Assembly (NCBI GenBank): GCA_964353635.1
Contig: CAYGVS010000001.1
Coordinates: 1 to 64,000 of the forward strand
Length of the DNA: 64,000 nt
From: JAPLVB01 sp964353635
Lineage (GTDB): Archaea; Aenigmatarchaeota; Aenigmatarchaeia; QMZP01
Direction of reading: 5' to 3'
Notes under the pieces: generated by a model
Seen by the model: only the letters and a program-made list of their open reading frames with translations
Told to the model about the DNA's origin: nothing
Databases searched by the model: none
Position numbers and translations under genes: made by a program
Shown here: positions 34,769 through 42,837 of the stretch, in pieces
Numbering within the stretch: the stretch's first letter is position 1
How the letters are laid out: every line of letters begins with the position of its first letter

Positions 34769-36030
34769 AAGAGCTCAAAGTGTGTGTGGAATCGAGCAGG
34801 AAATGGGAAGCCAAAGACGTGGCAGAGGAGCTTTCGTCCAAGGTAAAAAAGGCAGTGCCCGACCCAAAATTCCTGCTTCTTTTTGGCACAATAGACTATG
34901 AGGACAAGTTCAAGGACATCTTATCATGCCTTGCGTCAAACTTTGCAAAAATGCCGCTGGTTGGCGGCACTGTGGCAGGCTTCATCACAAGCGAAGGCTG
35001 CTACACAAGAGGTATGGCTGTTTTGGCAGTGGACTATCCAAACATGGATGTTGCAGTCGGCGTGGGCCATAACACCAAACGGAGCCCGGAGAAGGCTGGA
35101 GTAGAATGCGCGAAGCAGATAAAAGAAAAGCTGATGAGCAGCAAATGGAAAAACGGCTTTCTTTTCACCTTCATCGCCGGCCTGGAGATACCAAAGATGC
35201 CTGGCGTCAGTGGATCCGTGATAAGGTCCGGGACCATGACAAAATTGGTCAAAAGCGGCATGAAGGTGATGCAGTTCCTTATACAGAAAAGCATAGGAAG
35301 AGAGGAAGACGTGCTGGACCAGATAACAAGCGAACTGCCTGATTTTGGCCTGATACACGGCTCAACGATAGACAATGTCAAGATGAACAGGAACTATCAG
35401 TTCGCCGGCAATTATGTGATGACAAACACCGTCGTCTGCCTCGGCATCAAAACCGACCTGAATTTCAGCTCAGAATTCTCCAACGGCGCAACCCCTCAGG
35501 CCAAATTCGATATAACAGAGATCAGCAAAAACAACCAGATAGTGAGCAAGATAAACGGCCAGACAGCACCTTCTGAGTTTGCCAGGCTCCTCAAGAAACC
35601 AGAAGACCTCATATTCGAAAGCAAACACTACATAAAGCGCTTCCCTTATTTCCCTTGCGCCATGTACCAATCAGACAGGTTGCTGCTCAGGGCTTTTGCC
35701 CTTGTCATGAGCGATTCCATGATGGCCATGTCCAAGGTCCATGCGGGGGAGATGTTCACAGTTACGATCACCGGAAAGAACATGATAGAATCTGCAAAAG
35801 ACACTATTTCTTCTATGGGGAAGGCACCGGATTTTGGATTTGCGGTGGAGTGCGCGATAAGGCTGATGACGCTTGGGTCCAACATAGAGAAAATCAGAGG
35901 CGGCATGAAGGCGTTCTTCAAGAGCAAGCCCTTTTTATTGATATACGCTTCTGGCGAAGGGGTTAAAAAGCCTAACCATAACTATTTCTACATGAACGAG
36001 TCCTTTGCTCTTGCGACTTTCAGGAGGTAA
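34765..36030 (+). CDS. FIST domain sensor protein
   Basis: A 421-residue protein with both FIST halves. FIST-N (about residues 30-220) includes LFGTIDYED and L-V-G-G-T-V-A-G-F; FIST-C (about 235-415) ends with PFLLIYASGEG and the H-N-Y-F-Y-M-N-E-S-F-A-L pattern. FIST domains are predicted small-ligand sensors found beside signal transduction proteins; the ligand is unknown. There is no membrane segment and no attached output domain, so output must go through partners, most simply the roadblock-like protein or the downstream lux-like enzymes. The luxE-like gene follows after four bases. Confidence 0.85.
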   Translation: MKELKVCVESSRKWEAKDVAEELSSKVKKAVPDPKFLLLFGTIDYEDKFKDILSCLASNFAKMPLVGGTVAGFITSEGCYTRGMAVLAVDYPNMDVAVGVGHNTKRSPEKAGVECAKQIKEKLMSSKWKNGFLFTFIAGLEIPKMPGVSGSVIRSGTMTKLVKSGMKVMQFLIQKSIGREEDVLDQITSELPDFGLIHGSTIDNVKMNRNYQFAGNYVMTNTVVCLGIKTDLNFSSEFSNGATPQAKFDITEISKNNQIVSKINGQTAPSEFARLLKKPEDLIFESKHYIKRFPYFPCAMYQSDRLLLRAFALVMSDSMMAMSKVHAGEMFTVTITGKNMIESAKDTISSMGKAPDFGFAVECAIRLMTLGSNIEKIRGGMKAFFKSKPFLLIYASGEGVKKPNHNYFYMNESFALATFRR

Positions 36031-36034
36031 AATT

Positions 36035-37147
36035 ATGTGGGAAATCGACAGACTTTTGCAGCATCCAGAGCCTTTCAGGATGCCTGAGAGCCAGGTAGCT
36101 GAATCAAAGCTCAAGGTTTTCATGCAGATATTTGAGCACCATTACAGGAACTGCGAGCAGTACAGGAAGTATTGCGAGCTTTACAATCTTAAGCCATATG
36201 ACATTAGGACCCTGGACGACCTCGTGAAGATACAGCCCATACCATCAGACGCATTCAGAGGCACGGAAAAGCCCATAACCAGCGTCCCAGAAGACAAGAT
36301 AGTCATGGTGGCAACAACAAGCTCCACTACATCAAAGAACCCGTGCAAGTATGCCCTGGACGCCGATACCCTGCGAAGGACATCCCAGACAGGAATACAT
36401 TTCCTGAAGGATGTGGGACTAATCAACGGCTTTGTAATCATGCTCACACCTTCACCAGATGAATCTGACACAGGATTGGTGAGAGGAATGAGTCATGTCC
36501 TTAAGGAAGGCCTCAAGTTCGGCGACAGGATTATGTACGCGGTCAAGCATGGCAAAGTGGAAACAGAAGCAGTTCTCAACACCATAACAAGCACGCATCA
36601 TAGACCAATCCATCTTTATGGACCGCCTTTCGTATATATGCATTTCGTGGACTACATAGAGAAGCATGGAATCGAAGTCAGATTGGACAAGGATAGCAGG
36701 CTCATAACAACAGGCGGCTGGAAGACAGTGGCAGGAGAGGTCACGAAAAAGGAGCTGAACGAGAGGGTTTCCAAGGCCTTTCATGTGAAGGATGACCAGA
36801 TACGCGACGGGCTCGGTCTCACGGACATATACAGCATGATAATGGAGTGCGAGCATCACAACAAGCACGTCCCTCCATGGATACACGTCTCTGCCCGCGA
36901 CCCCGCAGACATGAACAAGGAAGTCGATGAAGGCGAGGAAGGGATACTTGTTCTGATGTCAGGCTTCGTGACATCATACCCGGCCATAGTTGCGACAGGC
37001 GACATGGGCGCTGTCTGGAACAAGAAGAAATGCGAGTGTGGAAGAACAGGCCAGATAGTCGAGCACCGCGGCAGGGGCAGCAAGCTCGGCGCAAGGGGAT
37101 GCGCAATCAGGCTGGAGCAGTTCATGGAAGTAATAACAAGGAAATAG
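36035..37147 (+). CDS. LuxE-like acyl-protein synthetase
   Basis: A 370-residue protein of the LuxE family in the adenylate-forming superfamily. The N-terminal region has the family pattern I-P-S-D-A-F-R-G-T, then the P-loop-like A-T-T-S-S-T-T-S and a Y-G-P-P-F block; the C-terminus has a C-E-C-G-R-T-G metal-binding-like motif and H-R-G-R-G-S. LuxE activates a fatty acid as acyl-AMP and transfers it to its own cysteine for LuxC. The ATG at 36035 has an ideal AGGAGGT upstream. Archaea make few fatty acids, so the natural acid may be isoprenoid or amino-acid derived; unknown. Confidence 0.85.
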   Translation: MWEIDRLLQHPEPFRMPESQVAESKLKVFMQIFEHHYRNCEQYRKYCELYNLKPYDIRTLDDLVKIQPIPSDAFRGTEKPITSVPEDKIVMVATTSSTTSKNPCKYALDADTLRRTSQTGIHFLKDVGLINGFVIMLTPSPDESDTGLVRGMSHVLKEGLKFGDRIMYAVKHGKVETEAVLNTITSTHHRPIHLYGPPFVYMHFVDYIEKHGIEVRLDKDSRLITTGGWKTVAGEVTKKELNERVSKAFHVKDDQIRDGLGLTDIYSMIMECEHHNKHVPPWIHVSARDPADMNKEVDEGEEGILVLMSGFVTSYPAIVATGDMGAVWNKKKCECGRTGQIVEHRGRGSKLGARGCAIRLEQFMEVITRK

Positions 37148-37149
37148 AT

Positions 37150-38499
37150 ATGGAAGAGATACCATTTGTGATTTGCGGCGAAACGAAGACAGGAAAGGAG
37201 CATGTCCTGGAGTTCGGGCCGAGGGAGAACAGGAAAAAGATGTATCTCCCAGACATATCTGATTCAGACATAGCCAAGATAGGAAAAACAGATACACAGG
37301 CCCTTCACGAGCTCAGCATAGATGAGATTATAAGCTTCTACTCGAAAGTCGGTAAGCTATGGAAATCAATGGAATACGAGAAAAGGGAGGAGTTGGTGGA
37401 CCTGACATGCTTCGTCACAGGATACTCAAAAGAGATGGTAGAACTGGGCATGAAGCAGATTTCCGGAATCCTGATGAAGGAGTATCTTGAAGCAACAGTG
37501 CAGAGCGACCTTGGCGACAAGCGCCTGCTTGACGAATGGATTCCAAGAGCAGAATCCTCTGCGCACTGCCAGCCCAGGGGAAAGGTCCTGCACATCCTTG
37601 CTGGCAACGTCCCAGGCGTGGCGATAACAAGCATATTAAGGGGGAGCCTGACAAAGAACGCCAATATCATAAAGATGTCAAACCGCGATATAATCACTCC
37701 ATCTTATTTTGCGCAGTCGTTCTATGACATAGACCCGGAGCACCCCATAACAAAAACAACATCCGTTCTTTTCTGGCCGCATACGCATCATGAGACGTTC
37801 AATAGAATAATGCCTTTTATAAACGCAGTATGCACATGGGGAGGCTATGATGCCATACACGAGACAAGGAAAAACACGCCACCTGGCGTGGAGCTCCTAG
37901 AATTCGGACCAAGAAGAGGCATACAGCTTATCGGGAAAGAGGCTTTCAACGACCTGGAAAGGGTCGCAATGAATGCAGCGCATGACCTGACGTTTTTTGA
38001 CCAGGAGGCATGCTTCAGCCCGCAAATGGCATTTGTTGAAGGTGATATCGATAAATACGCAGAACAGCTTGCCAAAAGCCTCCATGAGGAGAACACACGA
38101 CTGCCAAAAGGCTATGCTGACCCCAAATTCCATGCCAACATAACCAATGCGAGGATGTACTCCAAATTCAGGGGGCATAAAGTCCACTCTTCGGCAAAGA
38201 CAGAATGGACGATTATAGTGACCCAGTCCAGCGATTTGCCGACCCATCCACTCGGAAGGACCATATTCTTGATTCCCGTAGCTGATATTTCAGAGTCCAT
38301 AGAGCATATAGGGCCAGAAACCCAGGTGGTAGCAGTCGAGCCTTACCACAGGGCAGTTGATTTGAGAGAAATCCTCACAATCAAAGGAGTAGACAGGATA
38401 ACACAAATAGGGAAGATGGGATATTTTGCAGTCGGTTCACCTCATGATGGCATGTATCCGCTTTCTAGAATGGTCAGATGGGTGAAAATGAGGCAGTGA
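37150..38499 (+). CDS. LuxC-like acyl-CoA/acyl-protein reductase
   Basis: A 449-residue member of the LuxC family in the aldehyde dehydrogenase superfamily. C288 in FFDQEACFSPQ is the family's catalytic cysteine, and the nucleotide-binding part contains HILAGNVPGVA (residues 148-158). The enzyme reduces an acyl group with NADPH to an aldehyde. The gene follows luxE by two bases, mirroring the bacterial reductase pair, but there is no luxA, luxB or luxD here. It converges on the KaiC-like gene. The ATG at 37150 is chosen over an upstream open frame that is inside luxE. Confidence 0.88.
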   Translation: MEEIPFVICGETKTGKEHVLEFGPRENRKKMYLPDISDSDIAKIGKTDTQALHELSIDEIISFYSKVGKLWKSMEYEKREELVDLTCFVTGYSKEMVELGMKQISGILMKEYLEATVQSDLGDKRLLDEWIPRAESSAHCQPRGKVLHILAGNVPGVAITSILRGSLTKNANIIKMSNRDIITPSYFAQSFYDIDPEHPITKTTSVLFWPHTHHETFNRIMPFINAVCTWGGYDAIHETRKNTPPGVELLEFGPRRGIQLIGKEAFNDLERVAMNAAHDLTFFDQEACFSPQMAFVEGDIDKYAEQLAKSLHEENTRLPKGYADPKFHANITNARMYSKFRGHKVHSSAKTEWTIIVTQSSDLPTHPLGRTIFLIPVADISESIEHIGPETQVVAVEPYHRAVDLREILTIKGVDRITQIGKMGYFAVGSPHDGMYPLSRMVRWVKMRQ

Positions 38500-38507
38500 A
38501 TGGGGAC

Positions 38508-39182
38508 TTAGTTTACCTGCTTGATTGAGATGCCTTTTATGGTTATATCCAACGGGTATACATCCTTCCCGTGTTTTGTCCGCCTCATCTTCCTTATAAT
38601 CAGGGACCTGTCCATACCGCCTGCAGCGTATTCTAGGTAATTAAGAACGATTACCCCGTCCACCACGAATTCTTCAACACCGAACCTCGTAAGCTGCTTG
38701 GTGCCCTCGGGAATCTCAGAAGTTAGGAGAGCTGTGCATTCGGATTTTTTGATGGTCCCAATTATGTTGTAGAGTATTTTCCTTATTTGCGCAGGGCTCT
38801 CTATGGTGAGGCCAACTATGGAGGTTGAGTCAATGACGAGCCTCTTAACGTTCATTCTTTTAATCTCATCCACTATAATTGAGCCGAGGTTGTTCACCTG
38901 CGCAGGATCATGGTATATTATCCTAAACAGGCCCTTTTTCTCATACTTCTCAAAATCCCAGCCAAACTGCAAGGCATCAGCCTTAATATCTACCGGATCC
39001 TCCTCAAGCGATATGTACAGACAGGTGTCTCCCTTTTGCAGCCCGTGCCAAAGGAACTGAGCGCAGAAGATGGTCTTTCCTGTCCCGGTCTCTCCGGTAA
39101 TAAGGTTAACAGAATTTTGCAGGAAGCCGCCCTGAATAAGGGGGTCCAAACCATTAATGCCTGACTCTATCCGAATTTTCAT
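38508..39182 (-). CDS. KaiC/RadA-like ATPase
   Basis: A 224-residue single-domain RecA-fold ATPase: Walker A TGETGTGKT (about residues 28-36), the KaiC pair of glutamates in YISLEEDP, and Walker B L-V-I-D-S-T-S. Single KaiC domains are common in archaea as regulators of motility, adhesion and signalling. The open frame extends upstream, but the ATG at 39182 (MKIRIESGINGLD) matches family starts. It is divergent from the GGPP synthase gene over 40 bases. Confidence 0.88.
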   Translation of the reverse strand: MKIRIESGINGLDPLIQGGFLQNSVNLITGETGTGKTIFCAQFLWHGLQKGDTCLYISLEEDPVDIKADALQFGWDFEKYEKKGLFRIIYHDPAQVNNLGSIIVDEIKRMNVKRLVIDSTSIVGLTIESPAQIRKILYNIIGTIKKSECTALLTSEIPEGTKQLTRFGVEEFVVDGVIVLNYLEYAAGGMDRSLIIRKMRRTKHGKDVYPLDITIKGISIKQVN

Positions 39183-39222
39183 ATTCTCTTTATTCTTATT
39201 AAATCCATTACTTAAATAAACT

Positions 39223-40308
39223 ATGATACGCATGAAAGACAGCGAGACCGAAAAGACGCTTGAACGCATAAGGATACTGATAGACCTAGAGATGGAGAAG
39301 CTGCTGCCTAAGACCGCTGACAAATCCAGCCTCGAGAGGATTTTTGGGAAGCCAAGATATGATTACGACATTCCTTCAATAAACAGCAGCCTCAACAAGC
39401 CTGTATGGGACTTCCTTGACAGGGGAGGGAAGAGATGGAGGCCGGCGCTTTTTCTTTTGATAGCAGAAGCAGTTGGCGGGGATACAAAGAAGCTCTTGGA
39501 GTTCTCGATAATCACTGAGATTGCCCACAATGGCTCCATCATGGTCGATGACGTAGAGGACGGTGGAGAGCTTAGAAGAGACAAGCCGTGCACGCACAAG
39601 ATTTATGGCGTGGACGTTGCTATAAACGCCGGAAATTTCTTGTATTTCCTGCCGCTATCAATCCTTATCAATAAAAAGCATGCTTTCGATGGGAAAACGA
39701 TATTAAGGGCCTATGAGATATACTCCCAGGAGATGATAAACATACATGCCGGCCAGGCGATGGATATTTGGTGGCATAAAGGAAACTCCTTCCCGACAGA
39801 AGCGCAATACCTCCAAATGTGCGCCTACAAGACAGGCACGCTTGCAAGGATGTCCGCCAGGCTTGCCGCCGCGCTTTCAGGCAGTTCAACCAGGTATGAG
39901 CACGCCTTGGGGAAATTTGCAGAATCCATAGGAGTCGCCTTCCAGATACAAGATGATATTCTTGACATTGTCACTTCTGGCAAGGGAAGGGAAAAATTTG
40001 GCAAGGCTTTCGGCAATGATATAAAAGAGGGAAAGCGCACGCTAATGGCCATCCATGCCATGCAAAAGGCCTCGGAAAGCGATAGGAAGAGGCTCATTCA
40101 AATACTTAATTCGCACACAAGCGACAGCAAAGAGGTCACCGAAGCCGTATCTTTGATTTCAAAATACGGCTCAATAGGCTATGCCAAGGAAAAGGCTAAG
40201 GCGCTCGTTCTGGATTCATGGAGGGAGATCGAACCGCTCCTTGCAGACTCTCCTGCAAAGAAAAAGCTCAAGGACTTCGCATACTTCCTTATAGAAAGGG
40301 ACTACTGA
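39223..40308 (+). CDS. Geranylgeranyl diphosphate synthase family
   Basis: A 361-residue trans-isoprenyl diphosphate synthase that extends allylic chains with IPP for archaeal membrane lipids. First Asp-rich motif D109-D-V-E-D113 followed by R-R, second D244-D-I-L-D248, plus the G-K-R-W-R-P substrate-binding block (69-74). The chain length made (farnesyl or geranylgeranyl) cannot be fixed from sequence, but GGPP is most likely for an archaeon. Its 3' end meets the GCTTAAGC repeat cluster. Confidence 0.92.
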   Translation: MIRMKDSETEKTLERIRILIDLEMEKLLPKTADKSSLERIFGKPRYDYDIPSINSSLNKPVWDFLDRGGKRWRPALFLLIAEAVGGDTKKLLEFSIITEIAHNGSIMVDDVEDGGELRRDKPCTHKIYGVDVAINAGNFLYFLPLSILINKKHAFDGKTILRAYEIYSQEMINIHAGQAMDIWWHKGNSFPTEAQYLQMCAYKTGTLARMSARLAAALSGSSTRYEHALGKFAESIGVAFQIQDDILDIVTSGKGREKFGKAFGNDIKEGKRTLMAIHAMQKASESDRKRLIQILNSHTSDSKEVTEAVSLISKYGSIGYAKEKAKALVLDSWREIEPLLADSPAKKKLKDFAYFLIERDY

Positions 40309-40315
40309 ATGAGCT

Positions 40316-40400
40316 GCTTAAGCGCATTAATCAGCATGCTGCGGATATATTATGAGAATATGCTTAACACATGCTTAAGCATTGCTTAACCTGCTTAAGC
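40316..40400. repeat. GCTTAAGC palindrome cluster, left part
   Basis: Three full GCTTAAGC octamers at 40316-40323, 40373-40380 and 40393-40400, with additional GCTTAA half-sites (about 40362 and 40384). The last copy overlaps the stop codon of the HTH gene at 40395. Together with 41048-41396 this brackets that gene with repeats on both sides. Confidence 0.7.
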
Positions 40401-40982
40401 AGCATTTACCTTGGCGGCATGATAACCCAATGCAAGCCTTTTGACATTCTGTGCATCCATCCTGACATGGGTCTTGCCGCTTTTTTGGGAGGTTTCTATA
40501 GGTATCTCATAAATCCTTTTGAGATCAGATATGTAGCCCCTTAGGCATGATTGGGATATTCTGCATGCACCGGACAAATAATCGTAATTGACCCATTCGC
40601 CATTGGCTTGGGAAAGGCATTTTATGACACGTATATGGCGGTCTGAAAGCCTCTCCACCTTCCTTTTCATATCCTCGGCAACTGCGCCAATCGAGCGAGC
40701 CTCACTTTTGCCGCTCATGATGGAGCCCAGCGCTTCCTGCAAAGGAGTCGTTATCTGGTTCACAACAGCCTTGGCCACAGAATCCGCAATAGACTGGTTA
40801 TCGATTTCCTTAATCATCTTCTTTATCTCAGCGAACTCCTCCCTTATCATGGATTCTAGGCGTCTTGATTTTCCAGCTCTGGCCTTTTTCACAGGACGAG
40901 AAATCTCGTTGGCTGACATCGACTGAATATCCAAATTAATCTCTTCAAGAAGCCTTTGCATCTCCTTCAGTTCAGCATTCAT
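40395..40982 (-). CDS. HTH DNA-binding protein flanked by GCTTAAGC repeats
   Basis: A 195-residue protein. Residues 1-75 are helical, charged and coiled-coil-like; about 120-185 form a helix-turn-helix/winged region (NYDYLSGACRISQSCLRGYI). I do not know the family. The ATG at 40982 is preferred over a TTG at 41003 because a TATA-like TATTTAAG lies about 25 bases upstream. The gene sits between two clusters of GCTTAAGC sites, so it is the obvious candidate to bind them. An autoregulator, a chromosome-organising or a partition-type protein are all possible. Confidence 0.75.
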   Translation of the reverse strand: MNAELKEMQRLLEEINLDIQSMSANEISRPVKKARAGKSRRLESMIREEFAEIKKMIKEIDNQSIADSVAKAVVNQITTPLQEALGSIMSGKSEARSIGAVAEDMKRKVERLSDRHIRVIKCLSQANGEWVNYDYLSGACRISQSCLRGYISDLKRIYEIPIETSQKSGKTHVRMDAQNVKRLALGYHAAKVNAA

Positions 40983-41047
40983 AAAAATATTATGCTTGGG
41001 CAATCTTAAATATCAGGAGCTGTAATCAAAACCTTCAATGCAGAGGT

Positions 41048-41396
41048 TGCTTAACTGCTTAACAAACTGCTTAATTGTGCTTAAGCACTGGTTAAGCGCT
41101 ATATATAGCCTTTATTTACCCTTAATAACGTCCCAAGTGCTTAAGCACTGCTTAATCAGCATTTATCAGCCACATATTTAATTAATCAGCACAATGCAAA
41201 GGCAAAATGTGCTTAATATTATTAAGCACTGGTTAAGCGCTATATATAGCCTTTATTTACCCTTAATAACGTCCCANNNNNNNNNNNNNNNNNNNNNNNN
41301 NNNNNNNNNNNNNNNNNNNNNNNNNNNNNNNNNNNNNNNNNNNNNNNNNNNNNNNNNNNNNNNNNNNNNNNNNNNNAGTGCTTAAGCACTGCTTAA
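41048..41396. repeat. GCTTAAGC palindrome cluster with 75-base direct repeat
   Basis: At least ten GCTTAA or TTAAGC sites. A 75-base unit at 41081-41155 begins TTAAGCACTGGTTAAGC, contains GCGCTATATATAGC, and ends in AGTGCTTAAGCACTGCTTAA. Its first 55 bases recur exactly at 41222-41276, and its last 20 bases at 41377-41396, just across the run of N. The 14-base palindrome AGTGCTTAAGCACT is perfect. The repeat is not a CRISPR array because spacing is irregular and there are no unique spacers of constant size. Confidence 0.8.
41277..41376. other. Assembly gap (100 N) inside a repeat copy
   Basis: Exactly 100 N, a standard placeholder length. The bases before and after it join to the same 75-base repeat unit seen intact at 41081-41155, so the real distance may be zero or any number of repeat units. 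From 40983 to 41576 there is no supported gene: only the repeats, the gap, and AT-rich sequence before secE. Confidence 0.9.
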
Positions 41397-41576
41397 CAAT
41401 AATAATCTTGGATTTCCCATATTATTCAAGGAAAATTTCAATATCTGGCCTATCTTTTGGTACAAAATCATCAGCATCAAATTTATAAATTAGTGCCACA
41501 AAACTATAACCACACGGATTTCAAGGATTTAAAACCCCTTCCCAATTTTAGATAGTTAAACAGACAAGATGTAAAT

Positions 41577-41744
41577 ATGGACATAAAATCAACGGTTAGG
41601 AAATACGCAAGGGTGTTGCAGGTATCAAGGAAGCCAGGGAAGGACGAATTCACGAGCTCCAGCAAGATTTGTGCACTTGGCATCGCCATTATAGGATTCA
41701 TAGGTTTCGCTATATTCCTTGTGTTCATCCTGACAGGGATTTAA
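41577..41744 (+). CDS. secE: Preprotein translocase subunit SecE (Sec61 gamma)
   Basis: A 55-residue protein with the archaeal SecE plan: an amphipathic N-terminal helix (MDIKSTVRKYARVLQVSRK), the K-P-G-K-D-E-F turn, and a single membrane helix (ICALGIAIIGFIGFAIFLV). It clamps SecY in the translocon. Its place directly before spt5 and L11 is the conserved archaeal order and supports the call. The stop codon ends five bases before the spt5 ATG. Confidence 0.9.
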   Translation: MDIKSTVRKYARVLQVSRKPGKDEFTSSSKICALGIAIIGFIGFAIFLVFILTGI

Positions 41745-41749
41745 GTAGC

Positions 41750-42289
41750 ATGATATACACGATTAGAACCACCTCGGGAAGAGAAGAGATTGTGATAGAT
41801 ATACTCACAACAAGGCTGAAAGCAGAAGGGTACAACATCAAATCGATATTCCACCCGGCAGAAATCAAAGGATATGTGTTCGTGGAAGGAAAGGTCGGCG
41901 ACATACACAAAGCCGCTCAAGGCATGATGCATGTGAGAGGCATAATAGAGAAGCCAATAAACCTTTCAGACATAAAGCATTTCCTTGAGGCCAAGAAAGA
42001 CAAGGTCAAAATAGACAAAGGCGACATAGTTGAGATAATCGGCGGCCCGTTCAAAGGAGAGCGTGGAAAGATAGAGAGGATAGACAAAGTGAAGGACGAA
42101 GTCACCATTGAGCTACTTGAGGCCTCTATTCCGATACCAGTCACGATATCGACAGAATTCCTAAAGGTGATAAAAAAGCAAAAGACAGAGGAATCACATT
42201 CCAGTGAGCAGCCTGCTGCAAAGGAAGAAAAGGAATCTACCGAAAGCGTCTTCGACAACATAAACGCAGAGGAGAAAAAGGAGGATTAG
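41750..42289 (+). CDS. spt5: Transcription elongation factor Spt5
   Basis: A 179-residue protein: NGN domain (about residues 1-82), which binds the RNA polymerase clamp, a KOW domain (about 88-125, with GDIVEIIGGPFKGERGKIER), and an acidic-basic C-terminal tail of about 40 residues that most archaeal homologs lack. It raises processivity with Spt4 and can couple to ribosomes. The start at ATG 41750 is chosen over upstream open frame inside secE. Confidence 0.93.
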   Translation: MIYTIRTTSGREEIVIDILTTRLKAEGYNIKSIFHPAEIKGYVFVEGKVGDIHKAAQGMMHVRGIIEKPINLSDIKHFLEAKKDKVKIDKGDIVEIIGGPFKGERGKIERIDKVKDEVTIELLEASIPIPVTISTEFLKVIKKQKTEESHSSEQPAAKEEKESTESVFDNINAEEKKED

Positions 42290-42290
42290 C

Positions 42291-42824
42291 ATGGGCAAGG
42301 TCACAGTCGAAGCCCTTGTAGACGGTGGGAAGGCCACGGCAGGGCCGCCAATAGGTAACCAGCTTGGCCCGCTGAAAGTCAATACGATGCAGATAGTCAA
42401 GGAGATAAACGAGAAGACGAAAGAGCTCGCAGGAATGAAGGTTCCGGTCAAGATTATTGTTGACACTGAAACAAAGAAATACACCATCAATGTGGGCACG
42501 CCGCCCATATCAGCCCTCATCAAGAAGGAGATTTCTATTGAAAAAGGCTCAGGAGAGGCAGGGAAGATAAGGGCAGGCGACCTGACGATGGAGCAGGTGA
42601 AGAGGATAGCTAAGTCCAAGTTCGGCACTGATGACCAGCCTCACCTGAACCAGGTCATAGGCTCAGCCAGAAGCCTGGGCGTGACAGTGGGCAAAGGCGC
42701 GATAACAGCCGAAGAGATGAAGGCAGCAGAAGCCGAAAGGCAGAGGCTGAAGGCTGAGGCGGAGAAGAAAGCCGAGGCCAAGGCAGCCGCCCCGGCAGCC
42801 GCCCCAGCTCCTGCAAAGAAGTAA
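42291..42824 (+). CDS. rpl11: Ribosomal protein L11 (uL11)
   Basis: A 177-residue uL11 with the classic N-terminus K-A-T-A-G-P-P-I-G and a C-terminal rRNA-binding domain, part of the GTPase-associated centre. The last about 30 residues are an Ala/Lys/Glu-rich tail ending APAAAPAPAKK, an archaeal extension. It starts one base after the spt5 stop, so the two are co-transcribed. The L1-L10-L12 genes follow only after an inserted membrane protein gene. Confidence 0.95.
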   Translation: MGKVTVEALVDGGKATAGPPIGNQLGPLKVNTMQIVKEINEKTKELAGMKVPVKIIVDTETKKYTINVGTPPISALIKKEISIEKGSGEAGKIRAGDLTMEQVKRIAKSKFGTDDQPHLNQVIGSARSLGVTVGKGAITAEEMKAAEAERQRLKAEAEKKAEAKAAAPAAAPAPAKK

Positions 42825-42837
42825 TCACTTATTAGTT

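Noticed and set aside
34936..35358. Long antisense frame opposite the FIST gene
   Set aside because: Shadow of a well-supported gene; composition is typical of a reverse-strand artefact.
41194..41385. Open frame crossing the N gap
   Set aside because: More than half of it is N and the rest is GCTTAAGC repeat; it has no protein character.
41048..41396. CRISPR array
   Set aside because: Repeat units are palindromic, unevenly spaced, and separated by no spacers of uniform length; no cas genes are seen.
41400..41520. Short minus-strand reading frame of about 30 codons before secE
   Set aside because: It looks faintly protein-like but has no credible start and is too short to support; it may be a remnant of a lost gene.
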